Shown here: positions 5,664-12,063 of the stretch, in pieces | How the letters are laid out: the number at the start of each line of letters is the position of its first letter | How positions within the stretch are numbered: position 1 is the stretch's first letter | DNA from: a virus | Length of the DNA stretch: 21,522 nucleotides | IMG/VR virus record: IMGVR_UViG_3300008110_007969 | Coordinates: 1 to 21,522 of that record | Strand: one strand, 5' to 3' | Position numbers and translations under genes: made by a program | The notes under the pieces: generated by a model | Told to the model about the DNA's origin: nothing | Database searches by the model: none | What the model saw: the letters and a program-made list of their open reading frames with translations, nothing else

Positions 5664-5866
5664 CCTTTAACGATTGAAATGCGGTGGTTTTCTACCCACT
5701 GTTCGCCTTGGCCGTTGACTGGTGTTACTAGTACGTCAACATGGCCGAATCGAACACGGATGTCTTGGATTTTTACATTGATGGTCATCTTCTCGACTTC
5801 CATCGTTCCTGTCATGCCCTTTTGAAACGGCTTGACCTTCATGGCGTGCTCCATAGTTAGTTCCAT
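5660..5866 (-). CDS. 68-residue protein of unknown function
   Basis: AAAGGAGGGAC directly precedes the ATG at 5866, so I prefer this start over one 21 bases upstream. The sequence is beta-rich (VKIQDIRVRFGHVDVLVTPV) and ends in NGQGEQWVENHRISIVKG, looking like a small barrel. A promoter lies at 5888-5915. Its stop codon touches the -35 of the next unit, so it forms a one-gene unit. Confidence 0.7.
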   Translation of the reverse strand: MELTMEHAMKVKPFQKGMTGTMEVEKMTINVKIQDIRVRFGHVDVLVTPVNGQGEQWVENHRISIVKG

Positions 5867-5887
5867 GTCCCTCCTTTCGCCGTGCAC

Positions 5888-5915
5888 TGTATAGGCGGCA
5901 GCTAGCTAGATGCAA
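5888..5915 (-). promoter_or_regulatory. Promoter for the 68-residue gene
   Basis: Minus strand: TTGCAT (5915-5910), 16-bp spacer containing CTAGCTAG, TATACA (5893-5888), followed by AAAGGAGGG before the ATG at 5866. Confidence 0.6.
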
Positions 5916-5933
5916 CTCCTGGCCGGCAAATTA

Positions 5934-5980
5934 TCATCCGCCACCGTCGCAAGAAGATGGCATCCCCCTGGAAGCCCCGT
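5934..5980 (+). repeat. Border repeat copy R4
   Basis: TCATCCGCCACCGTCGCAAG followed by AAGATG, a 13-base variable part and AGCCCCGT. It lies between divergent genes. Confidence 0.85.
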
Positions 5981-6035
5981 AGCTAAAGGGAAATACTTCC
6001 GCCAGGTAAAAGCTATTTGTATTAGCCTCTTGACT

Positions 6036-6419
6036 ATGAAGACATCTGATAAATGGGCAAGAAACATCAAAGCACTCGAAAAGTTCGTGTCAGAACACGG
6101 ACATGCACGAGTTCCAGCAGCATCAAAGGTTGATGTTGATGGAAATGTCATCGCACTCGGCTCTTGGGTGAGCTACCTACGTGTCAAGTACAAAACTGGG
6201 ACACTTTCATTGGACAAAAAGGCACAGCTCGAATCATTTCCGTCATGGACGTGGGGCCCGTGCAAACCGGGTCCACTCGGCGACGCGGCCAGAGACGGGG
6301 CTATGTTGCAAGCCAGAGAACAAGGACGAAGTCTTCAGTCGATAGCTGATGAATACGGTTTGTCCCGGCAGCGTGTACATCAAATACTTGAACGCGTTGG
6401 AAAGAAACAACTTGTCTAA
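6036..6419 (+). CDS. HA-domain plus sigma-like helix-turn-helix protein
   Basis: I chose the ATG at 6036 (MKTSDKWARNIKALEKF); the longer frame would run through repeat R4. Residues 7-70 (W...L.KFV.EHGHARVP, then LGSWVSYLRVKYKTGTLSLD) match the helicase-associated HA domain, a small helical DNA-binding module usually found in arrays behind helicases. Residues 90-123 (REQGRSLQSIADEYGLSRQR plus VHQILERVG) match a sigma-70 region 4-like helix-turn-helix. The product is thus a 127-residue fusion of two DNA-binding modules with no enzyme part. It could bind replication origins or promoters. Confidence 0.75.
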   Translation: MKTSDKWARNIKALEKFVSEHGHARVPAASKVDVDGNVIALGSWVSYLRVKYKTGTLSLDKKAQLESFPSWTWGPCKPGPLGDAARDGAMLQAREQGRSLQSIADEYGLSRQRVHQILERVGKKQLV

Positions 6420-6636
6420 AGAACAACACAAGCCGGCATCGTACTTAGTGATGACAGGATTACTGGGCTGGTTGTTTTCAAGCTCAGTTCTTGGCGTGAA
6501 CCTCTGGGCAGCTTTACTCGTGCTCCGGAGATACGATGTCATCGACAAGATAGTCCCGTATCAGGGATGCTTTGCTTTAGCTGCGTTGTTTGTATCAGCA
6601 GTCATTTACCTGAAGACAATTGTCTTTGGTAAGTAG
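6412..6636 (+). CDS. 74-residue two-helix membrane protein
   Basis: The best start is TTG at 6412, overlapping the upstream stop by 8 bases, with GGAAAG at the right distance; an in-frame GTG further in is an alternative. Two hydrophobic segments are visible (YLVMTGLLGWLFSSSVLG and FALAALFVSAVIYL), joined by a charged loop. A holin-like or inner-membrane role is possible but the flanks show no lysis genes. Confidence 0.6.
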   Translation: MSKEQHKPASYLVMTGLLGWLFSSSVLGVNLWAALLVLRRYDVIDKIVPYQGCFALAALFVSAVIYLKTIVFGK

Positions 6637-6638
6637 CG

Positions 6639-6663
6639 TCTTCCGCCACCGTCAAATTGTTAG
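6639..6663 (+). repeat. Border repeat copy R5 (AAATTGTTAG variant)
   Basis: TCTTCCGCCACCGTC followed by AAATTGTTAG. It starts 3 bases after a plus-strand stop and overlaps the minus-strand stop codon TAA at 6660-6662, so it fills the whole convergent junction. Confidence 0.8.
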
Positions 6664-6797
6664 GATGCAGTATTTTCTAAGCTCAGAATGAGGCTTGCTA
6701 CTGCGTGTGCGAAAGTTTCCGGGTCTCGTGTTCGAACAACTTCCCGGGCTTTTTCTTTCATTCGTTCTACTTCTTCGTGGGTCATTTCAGTTTCCAT
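6660..6797 (-). CDS. 45-residue helical protein
   Basis: Product METEMTHEEVERMKEKAREV followed by VRTRDPETFAHAVASLILSL. It is an amphipathic two-helix peptide. GAGGAGAGCAAAAATG provides the ribosome site. The start overlaps the end of the upstream membrane gene by 11 bases. Last gene of the AAA+/VWA cluster. No family recognised. Confidence 0.6.
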   Translation of the reverse strand: METEMTHEEVERMKEKAREVVRTRDPETFAHAVASLILSLENTAS

Positions 6798-6963
6798 TTT
6801 TGCTCTCCTCTAACAGTGTTATGAACTCTGGATTATCAGCCGCGTGACGCAATCGAACGCGATGAGCAACTTTGTCATGCTCTCGCAACACATATTTGAT
6901 GAAACTCCAGATGACAGCCCAAGTAGGGATAGCAACTAGAAGAACCTCTGCGCTTGTATTCAT
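6787..6963 (-). CDS. 58-residue membrane-anchored protein downstream of the VWA gene
   Basis: AAGGAGAAGAAATG is a strong ribosome site for the ATG at 6963. Residues 5-25 (AEVLLVAIPTWAVIWSFIKY) form one membrane helix, followed by a basic and then acidic tail. It is separated from the VWA gene by a stem-loop (6982-7021), which may reduce but not stop transcription. Confidence 0.62.
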   Translation of the reverse strand: MNTSAEVLLVAIPTWAVIWSFIKYVLREHDKVAHRVRLRHAADNPEFITLLEESKNGN

Positions 6964-6981
6964 TTCTTCTCCTTCTTAGAT

Positions 6982-7021
6982 GACAGGTGGGTGGGGGAAG
7001 CGAACACCTCACCCACCCGTC
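6982..7021 (-). terminator. Stem-loop after the VWA gene
   Basis: On the minus strand GACGGGTGGGTG pairs with CACCCACCTGTC around a loop of about 16 bases, with one mismatch. It lies between the VWA stop and the next ribosome site. No U-run, so partial termination or mRNA stabilisation is more likely. Confidence 0.5.
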
Positions 7022-7027
7022 AAACCT

Positions 7028-8533
7028 TTACTTCATTTCTAGTGGGCGGCCCGTTTCTGAACGGTACACAGAAGCCAACTGCTGTGGAATGATGCTTGAC
7101 ACCTTTTTGCCTTGTTGCATCTGTTTGAGCATCGTTACAGCGTCTTCCGCATCTGGAACAACATAGATGTTGTGACGCTTACAGAAAGCGATACACGCCA
7201 TAACTAGGTTGTCGTCATAGTGGTCGCTTTTCCCGGTAACTCCACCATCTGAAACCCAGATGATGGGGTCTTTTGGATTTTTGCGTTGCTTTACAGCCCA
7301 CTCCAAAGCCGGTCCATCAACACCGTTGCCACCGTGTGGTTGTGGAATAGTGTCCACCATCTTTCCCTTGCGGCCGATTACCCACAAGTTGCTTTGATTA
7401 GCGCGACCAGCAGAGTATGTAGCAACAGTCGCGCTAGGCGCGCTTTCCAACATCTTTTTCACCTGAGCTTCTGAAAGAGACATCGAACCACTGTTGTCAA
7501 TGATTACAACTCCACCAGTGCCTCGTGTGACACGGTCAAAGATACGCATTTGTGGGTCTGAGTAAAGACGAGATATGCGACGTGGGTTCTTTCCGAACTG
7601 AGCCGCTGTTCGCTTCTTTCCGATAGAACCAACAGCGTTGCGTGTGAGCATCGGTGTAGCGATATTTAGTTTTTGCCACATATCACCAATGCCCTTAGCA
7701 GGTAATCCAGCACCCCACTTGTGTTCATACGATTTCGCCTCAGCAGATTTTTTGATGCTTTCAGCAACAGATTTTTTTGGCGATTTATTTTCTTGCTCAA
7801 ACTGGTTGTTGGCTGGCTTCTCAACGGTTTCATTTTCGTTAGCCATTACCATCAACTCAACCCACTGCGCGCAGCTCTCTGTGTGGCGAAATCCGTGTCC
7901 GCGAACACCGTTGCTTGTTTTCGTGAAGCTTTCGCGAGTATGGTTCGAATCACTGTTTATGAGGTTGTCATAAATTGAGATAGCACCATCAACTATTGCG
8001 CGTATGCGTTCTTCCCACTGCGGAAAGTTACGCAGAACACCTTTTAGAAACGGCTCGTATTCTGCCGTACGCGCAAAGCGAATAGCGTTCAGAGTTGCTT
8101 CGTGAAGTGTCTGACAGCGAGAACCGATGTATTCTCCAGCACCATTACGAATATATGTTGATGTCTCAAACCCTTTCGCTGTTAGGTATGAATGAACACG
8201 CAACTCCTCGCAGGCAACCATCGCAGGAACAGACGCATAGCCGCGACCTGCCCACACTTTGCCCATTTGTTTTTCACTTGGAGATATTTTTGCGTGTGTC
8301 ATTTCGTGAGCCTGAATATGGCGAGATATTTCGTCATGAGAAACAGGAACAGACATAACATTTTGGTCAATGACTGCGAACGCGCTGTTGGAAGATGTTG
8401 GCTGTGCATAAACAGTCCAACGACCATCTGTTTTCTCATCTGTGCGTGTAATGATTTCGGGTTCGGGAACGAGAATGGTGGGCGATGATACGCCCACCAC
8501 TTCGCCAGAGTTGCCCTCTGAATAGATATCCAT
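7028..8533 (-). CDS. VWA-domain protein with an N-terminal HExxH metallopeptidase-like region
   Basis: The product has 501 residues. The N-terminal part holds HEMTH (76-80), an HExxH zinc site, followed by EELRVHSY (109-116) whose Glu could be the third ligand, as in gluzincin-type domains seen in phage and bacterial VWA proteins. A charged linker (about 230-270) leads to a VWA domain with a complete first MIDAS motif DNSGS (346-350) and the later Asp of VSDGG (D429); the middle Thr is not obvious (GNGVDG at 402-407). VWA proteins of this kind partner with MoxR AAA+ ATPases to remodel protein complexes. The ATG overlaps the stop of the AAA+ gene (TAATG), as expected for a two-component pair. 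Cytoplasmic; no signal peptide. Confidence 0.85.
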   Translation of the reverse strand: MDIYSEGNSGEVVGVSSPTILVPEPEIITRTDEKTDGRWTVYAQPTSSNSAFAVIDQNVMSVPVSHDEISRHIQAHEMTHAKISPSEKQMGKVWAGRGYASVPAMVACEELRVHSYLTAKGFETSTYIRNGAGEYIGSRCQTLHEATLNAIRFARTAEYEPFLKGVLRNFPQWEERIRAIVDGAISIYDNLINSDSNHTRESFTKTSNGVRGHGFRHTESCAQWVELMVMANENETVEKPANNQFEQENKSPKKSVAESIKKSAEAKSYEHKWGAGLPAKGIGDMWQKLNIATPMLTRNAVGSIGKKRTAAQFGKNPRRISRLYSDPQMRIFDRVTRGTGGVVIIDNSGSMSLSEAQVKKMLESAPSATVATYSAGRANQSNLWVIGRKGKMVDTIPQPHGGNGVDGPALEWAVKQRKNPKDPIIWVSDGGVTGKSDHYDDNLVMACIAFCKRHNIYVVPDAEDAVTMLKQMQQGKKVSSIIPQQLASVYRSETGRPLEMK

Positions 8534-9258
8534 TAGATACCTTCGTTCACTTTCATCGCGTCAATAATTGACTTTGCGCGCTCATGGAAGACCATTTCAG
8601 CCGCTTGCTTTGCGCCAAGTGCTGTGCGTAGCTTGTCAAACGCGTACCACGAACGCAAAGAAACACGACGCTCTCCTGCATCACACAAACGGCGAGCTGG
8701 TTCGCGCAAGTCTTCGCTTAGACGAGCAAGTGCGTCTGGGTGTGGCTCGTTGATACGAATACACACAGGGAAACGGTCTTTGAGTGCCATAGGCAGGTCG
8801 CTCATCTGTTCGATGTTGGTTGTCATTACAACGCTGAAACCATTTATCGGAGTAACTGTTTCCATCGTGTCAGGATTAGTCCACTTCGCGCTTTCAGGGC
8901 TGTCGGTAATTGCAAGCAGAGTTGCAAACACGTCGCCACCTGCCTTGTCAATTTCGTCAATGACCAAGCGGCCACCAACTGTTCCGTTTCCACGCCATGC
9001 CAAGATGCCTGCGCCTTCGTTCCAAGACAGGTTTCCGTCTTTTGTTGGCTTCCACATTCCGGTCACTTCTGCTGTTGTCATGTCGTCGGTGCAAGCCAGA
9101 CGGTGTGCGCCGCCATCAACATTTCCGAGCGATAGACCTGCATAGGTTTTTCCGATGCCGGGCGCGCCGTACAGAACTACACGGTCAATGCCTGCGAGCA
9201 GAGCATTTTCGAGTGTCTGCCAGCATTTCGGCAGGTTTGTTTGTTTTGTCTTTGTCAT
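8533..9258 (-). CDS. MoxR-type AAA+ ATPase
   Basis: The 241-residue protein has Walker A GAPGIGKT (31-38), Walker B RLVIDEID (97-104), sensor 1 VVMTTN (143-148) and an arginine finger in ALKDRF (R162). The insert between Walker A and B (TTAEVTGMWKPTKDG) matches the MoxR/CbbQ/GvpN group. Such ATPases work as hexamers with a VWA partner, here the next gene, to activate or dismantle a target complex. Ribosome site AAAGGGGAAG stands before the ATG at 9258. It is short for the family, with a reduced lid domain. The operon starts at the promoter near 9827. Confidence 0.9.
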   Translation of the reverse strand: MTKTKQTNLPKCWQTLENALLAGIDRVVLYGAPGIGKTYAGLSLGNVDGGAHRLACTDDMTTAEVTGMWKPTKDGNLSWNEGAGILAWRGNGTVGGRLVIDEIDKAGGDVFATLLAITDSPESAKWTNPDTMETVTPINGFSVVMTTNIEQMSDLPMALKDRFPVCIRINEPHPDALARLSEDLREPARRLCDAGERRVSLRSWYAFDKLRTALGAKQAAEMVFHERAKSIIDAMKVNEGI

Positions 9259-9323
9259 TTGCTTCCCCTTTTTAGGTGTTAGGTGTTTTTAGATTAGTTA
9301 CTTTTTAGATGTATTGCAAGTAG

Positions 9324-9342
9324 GGGTGGGTCTTCCCCACCC
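9324..9342 (-). other. Intercistronic stem-loop
   Basis: GGGTGGG (9324-9330) and CCCACCC (9336-9342) around a 5-base loop, in the gap between the coiled-coil gene and the ATPase gene. No U-run follows. It may set the ratio of the first gene to the ATPase/VWA pair. Confidence 0.5.
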
Positions 9343-9356
9343 ACCCCCACAAGTTT

Positions 9357-9758
9357 TCAGGAAGCCTGAGCGATGCTCTGCTTCTTTGACTTTGCTTCTG
9401 CCGATACTGGCGTGACGCGTACTTGTGAGTACGGAGTTACGTTTGCGGCGGTAAGAGCCACCTGCTCGTCAATAAGACCCATCTTCACTGCGCTGTCCAT
9501 CAGCTCGTTGTCCACGACCATCTTTACTACTTTCTTTAGAACGGTCGGCTTGACCATCTGTGAAAGAGTTTCAGCGTCGTAAGAAACACGGGTTGCTTCT
9601 ACGATTTTGACAAGAACACCATCAACGGTGTAGTTGTCAATTCCAGCCTGAGCGAGTTCCTTACGGAGTTCTGCTTCTGCGGCTTTCTTTGCCTTTGTTG
9701 CTTCTGCTTCTACTTGCTTTAGAGCCAGATAGTTCTGGACTACTGCTTGGAGTGCCAT
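9357..9758 (-). CDS. 133-residue coiled-coil protein, first gene of the AAA+/VWA operon
   Basis: The ATG at 9758 (MALQAVVQNYLALKQVEAEA) follows AAGGAAAAAG; the longer frame from 9827 would run through the promoter. Residues 10-45 form an Ala/Glu/Lys-rich coiled coil. The rest (DNYTVDGVLVKIVEATRVSY, then VVKMVVDNELMDSAVKMGLI) looks like a compact alpha/beta domain. Position directly before the ATPase and VWA genes suggests it is a scaffold, adaptor or substrate of the pair. No family recognised. Confidence 0.7.
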   Translation of the reverse strand: MALQAVVQNYLALKQVEAEATKAKKAAEAELRKELAQAGIDNYTVDGVLVKIVEATRVSYDAETLSQMVKPTVLKKVVKMVVDNELMDSAVKMGLIDEQVALTAANVTPYSQVRVTPVSAEAKSKKQSIAQAS

Positions 9759-9798
9759 CTTTTTCCTTCTTTCGTTAGTGGGTGTGACTGGCAGGTAC

Positions 9799-9827
9799 AC
9801 CGTACAGGCGACAAGGGAAGATGTCAA
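9799..9827 (-). promoter_or_regulatory. Promoter of the AAA+/VWA operon
   Basis: Minus strand: TTGACA (9827-9822), 17-bp spacer, TACGGT (9804-9799). Predicted start near 9792 leaves a leader of about 34 bases with the ribosome site. Confidence 0.75.
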
Positions 9828-9829
9828 GT

Positions 9830-9988
9830 TTATTCAGATAAATCTTTCCGAAATCTTTGTGGCGTTCGACACATATATTTGGCGTTCTGTTTTCGCCTAT
9901 CCATAAAGCGAGCGGCACGAAGACGGAAGCCATCAGCAAACTGCTGAGCTTCTTCATCTGACCACCGGGCTCGAACTTTGCGCTTCAC
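9830..9988 (-). CDS. 52-residue basic protein, leaderless
   Basis: Product (V/M)KRKVRARWSDEEAQQFADG, then FRLRAARFMDRRKQ. The reading frame is open further upstream, but that part runs through repeat R6 and shows repeat-derived sequence, so I start at the GTG at 9988. It sits 7 bases after a good -10 (TAAAAT) with a 17-bp spaced -35 (TTGCGA), which fits a leaderless message. Rich in Arg, possibly nucleic-acid binding. Its stop lies 3 bases before the next -35. Confidence 0.58.
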   Translation of the reverse strand: MKRKVRARWSDEEAQQFADGFRLRAARFMDRRKQNAKYMCRTPQRFRKDLSE

Positions 9989-9995
9989 GGCAGCT

Positions 9996-10024
9996 ATTTT
10001 ACAGGTCTTCCACCACCGTCGCAA
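9996..10024 (-). promoter_or_regulatory. Leaderless promoter whose -35 lies in repeat R6
   Basis: Minus strand: TTGCGA (10024-10019, from the repeat core), exactly 17 bases, TAAAAT (10001-9996), 7 bases, GTG at 9988. Confidence 0.6.
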
Positions 10025-10060
10025 GATGCAGTCCCGCTGGGGTTCCGCGAAGCGGGGCTT
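10006..10060 (+). repeat. Border repeat copy R6 (hairpin, inverted 3' block)
   Basis: TCTTCCACCACCGTCGCAAG followed by ATG, then CCCGCT and AGCGGG forming a hairpin that ends GGGGCTTCTGG. The 3' block is the reverse of AGCCCCG. Confidence 0.8.
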
Positions 10061-10188
10061 CTGGCTGTTCTGGCAGCTGTTGCAGCAGCCGCTACCCCGG
10101 GGTGGAACGCGCTCTCTTCGACTGGGCATCAAGTAGGTTGCCCGTTTCATTCTGTACCCTTGATGTGACGCACGACCATATCAAATAC

Positions 10189-10217
10189 TTGACATATGTC
10201 CGTGAAGCGTGTACCTT
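10189..10217 (+). promoter_or_regulatory. Promoter for the 150-residue gene
   Basis: TTGACA (10189-10194), 17-bp spacer, TACCTT (10212-10217). TGTACCTTGTAC overlaps the -10 and is partly palindromic. Confidence 0.75.
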
Positions 10218-10256
10218 GTACTTGTCACATACACCTATCCCAAAAGGGGGAAGCAA

Positions 10257-10709
10257 ATGTCCACATTGGAAGAAAAAGTAGGCGACTTGTTCGTCGTACT
10301 TGGAGTACAGGAAGGCGACAGCCGGTTCGACCTCGGTAAAGCCAACTTCTACTCAATAAAGACAGACGGAACATTCCGTCTTATCTATTCACACGGAGAC
10401 GTGTACGAAGGCTTTGAGAACATTCCGAGCATCGTGCGTTGGTCAAAAGACGATGAAGCCATCGCCGTTGAGAGTTGTGGTTGGGCTGCCCCAATACAAG
10501 AAACCGAAGACGACGACACAGCACCATCTCAACACCCAAAGCGTCGTCGTGTGCGTCTTGTTTCCGTTATCACCAACACCTTTGAGACAGCGAGTGCGCT
10601 CGGTTTCGCAGACAGCGACGAAGTCGTGACTGACGCTGGACAAGCTCGTGGTTCTATGGCAGATGCGATGTTGGAAATGATGCGAGAGATACTCACGCAA
10701 GCAAAATAG
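10257..10709 (+). CDS. 150-residue conserved phage-type protein of unknown function
   Basis: I use the ATG at 10257 (MSTLEEKVGDLFVVLGVQEG) after AAAAGGGGGAAG; an in-frame start at 10209 lies over the -10. A middle PKRRR stretch separates an alpha/beta N-terminus from a C-terminal part reading GFADSDEVVTDAGQARGSMA and DAMLEMM. I recall similar C-terminal patterns in other actinobacterial phage proteins but know no function. It forms its own unit with a promoter and a strong terminator. Confidence 0.78.
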   Translation: MSTLEEKVGDLFVVLGVQEGDSRFDLGKANFYSIKTDGTFRLIYSHGDVYEGFENIPSIVRWSKDDEAIAVESCGWAAPIQETEDDDTAPSQHPKRRRVRLVSVITNTFETASALGFADSDEVVTDAGQARGSMADAMLEMMREILTQAK

Positions 10710-10727
10710 CCAAACTTCGGCTCATCG

Positions 10728-10768
10728 AAAGCCCCTCAGCCTTCGGGTTGGGGGGCTTTCTTATTTCC
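10728..10768 (+). terminator. Intrinsic terminator
   Basis: AAAGCCCC (10728-10735) pairs with GGGGCTTT (10752-10759), the stem being extended by CAGCC/GGTTG around a TTCG loop; TCTTATTT follows. Confidence 0.85.
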
Positions 10769-10776
10769 CCCACTTC

Positions 10777-10828
10777 TCATACGCCACCGTCACAACAAGA
10801 TGTCAGCTGCCGGGCAATAGCCCCGTTG
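10777..10828 (+). repeat. Border repeat copy R7
   Basis: TCATACGCCACCGTCACAAC, AAGATG, a 16-base variable part, AGCCCCGTTG. It lies directly behind the terminator of one unit. Confidence 0.9.
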
Positions 10829-10843
10829 GTTTATGTTTCTGCA

Positions 10844-10901
10844 GCAGCTCTTCGAGCCCGGACGCAGCTCGTTGAGCCCGGTGCGCAGCTCTTCGAGCCG
10901 G
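10844..10901 (+). repeat. Three tandem copies of an 18-bp unit
   Basis: GCAGCTCTTCGAGCCCGG starts at 10844, GCAGCTCGTTGAGCCCGG at 10864 and GCAGCTCTTCGAGCCGG at 10885, giving periods of 20 and 21 bp. That is two helical turns, so a bound protein would see each site on the same face. They stand upstream of the promoter at 10933. Confidence 0.75.
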
Positions 10902-10932
10902 CAAATATTTTTTAGATTTTTTCTCGTGATAC

Positions 10933-10961
10933 TTGACAGGTACAAGTGCTACCTGTACACT
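10933..10961 (+). promoter_or_regulatory. Promoter with spacer palindrome
   Basis: TTGACA (10933-10938), 17-bp spacer, TACACT (10956-10961). ACAGGTA (10936-10942) and TACCTGT (10950-10956) are a perfect inverted repeat with a 7-base centre, filling the spacer: a likely operator. Confidence 0.78.
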
Positions 10962-10992
10962 AAACGGCACACACCTACCGAAAGGACAAAAA

Positions 10993-11511
10993 ATGGGAAT
11001 GGACGTTATTGGCAAAAAGCCAAAGAATGAGAAAGGCGAGTACTTTCGCAACAATGTGTGGTGGTGGCGGCCACTAGCAACATTCATTTGCGACACCTAC
11101 CCTGACCTCGCAGAACAATGCGAATACTGGGGAAGCAATGACGGAGATGGGCTCGACGCAAAAACATCTCTCCAACTCGCAAAACTCATTCGTCAAGACC
11201 TCGCTAATGGCAAGGTCGCAGAGTTTGAGCGTGAGTACAACACTTGGCGCGCAGAACTGCCGCGCGAAAAATGCTCTTTCTGCGAGGCAACTGGTATCCG
11301 CCGAGATGAAGTCGGACAGGAAAACGGAATGCCCGACAAGGAACTTGCAGAAGAAGTCAAGATTTTGGTCGGACGTGAGTTCGGCTGGTGCAACGCTTGT
11401 CAGGGCGTTGGTACAACAGAAAACTGGAACGCTGGATACCCGTTCAGCATTGAGAATGTAGAGGAGTTCACCGAGTTCCTAGAGAACTGCGGCGGATTTG
11501 AGATTTGGTAG
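10993..11511 (+). CDS. 172-residue protein with two CxxC pairs
   Basis: Starts MGMDVIGKKPKNEKGEYFRN followed by NVWWWRPL, a start I recognise from a conserved family of phage and bacterial hypothetical proteins. Two CxxC pairs, CSFC (about 96-99) and CNAC (about 134-137), could bind one zinc as in a DnaJ-like or zinc-ribbon fold. AAAGGAC stands before the ATG at 10993; an upstream in-frame ATG at 10933 lies in the -35 and is rejected. First gene of a unit that continues with the XRE regulator. Function unknown. Confidence 0.75.
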   Translation: MGMDVIGKKPKNEKGEYFRNNVWWWRPLATFICDTYPDLAEQCEYWGSNDGDGLDAKTSLQLAKLIRQDLANGKVAEFEREYNTWRAELPREKCSFCEATGIRRDEVGQENGMPDKELAEEVKILVGREFGWCNACQGVGTTENWNAGYPFSIENVEEFTEFLENCGGFEIW

Positions 11512-11540
11512 TTGCTATTTCCAAAAACGGCAAGTACCAT
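11512..11540 (+). promoter_or_regulatory. Possible internal promoter for the XRE gene
   Basis: TTGCTA (11512-11517) directly after the preceding stop, 17-bp spacer, TACCAT (11535-11540). Confidence 0.5.
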
Positions 11541-11572
11541 TACCACCCAACCAATATCCCTAAGGAGGGACT

Positions 11573-11785
11573 ATGAAAACAAAACAGGAAAAACTAGCAA
11601 CGCGGCTCTATGAGTACCGCATTGAAGCCGGGCTGACGCAACAGCAAGTTGCAGACCTCGCAGGCGTAGACCGCAAGACGGTGAACCGCATTGAGAACAA
11701 CCGTTTCTCTCCGAGCGTGGACACCATCTTCCGTTTGTGTGTCACGTTTGCAAAGAAGCCTTCGGAAGTGTTTGAGGGGCTCTAA
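11573..11785 (+). CDS. XRE-family helix-turn-helix regulator
   Basis: A 70-residue Cro/CI-type domain with nothing else. TRLYEYRIEAGLTQQQVADL is helices 1 and 2, AGVDRKTVNRIENNRFSPSV the recognition helix and following turn, ending in FAKKPSEVFEGL. This short form resembles YgzD-like regulators. TAAGGAGGGACTATG is a near-perfect ribosome site. It is followed two bases later by the 91-residue gene, so it may control its own unit. A repressor role is likely. Confidence 0.92.
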   Translation: MKTKQEKLATRLYEYRIEAGLTQQQVADLAGVDRKTVNRIENNRFSPSVDTIFRLCVTFAKKPSEVFEGL

Positions 11786-11787
11786 AA

Positions 11788-12063
11788 ATGGCTTCCTCTA
11801 TCTCACCGGTCTCAGGGGTGGTAATCACCCCTGAGATGGCGAAAAGCATTGCAGAAGCCACAGAAACAAAGCAGCTAGAAATGGCAACAAATGTTTGCCG
11901 TACACTCGTGGAAACACTTGATAGCGATTTGTTCGGTAACGGCTTGAAGTACATCAGCCCTCTTGACCTTCTTGATGTGCTGGGTATTTGTGGTCTTTCT
12001 CTGACTATCGGAGAATGGGCTTCTTGGACATATTTGACAGAGTTGGAAAAGGTAGGTCAGTAA
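11788..12063 (+). CDS. 91-residue protein of unknown function
   Basis: Starts MASSISPVSGVVITPEMAKS and is mostly helical, with a C-terminal part reading LDLLDVLGICGLSLTIGEWA. It begins 2 bases after the XRE stop and is immediately followed by the next ATG, so it is in the same operon. CTCACCGGTCTCAGGGGTGG in the 5' coding part contains the inverted repeat CTCAGGGGTG/CACCCCTGAG (about 11811-11835), which could be an RNA hairpin near the start. No family recognised. Confidence 0.7.
   Translation: MASSISPVSGVVITPEMAKSIAEATETKQLEMATNVCRTLVETLDSDLFGNGLKYISPLDLLDVLGICGLSLTIGEWASWTYLTELEKVGQ

Noticed and set aside
9989-10150. Upstream extension of the 52-residue basic protein
   Set aside because: It translates repeat R6 and its hairpin; a leaderless GTG start at 9988 explains the data better.
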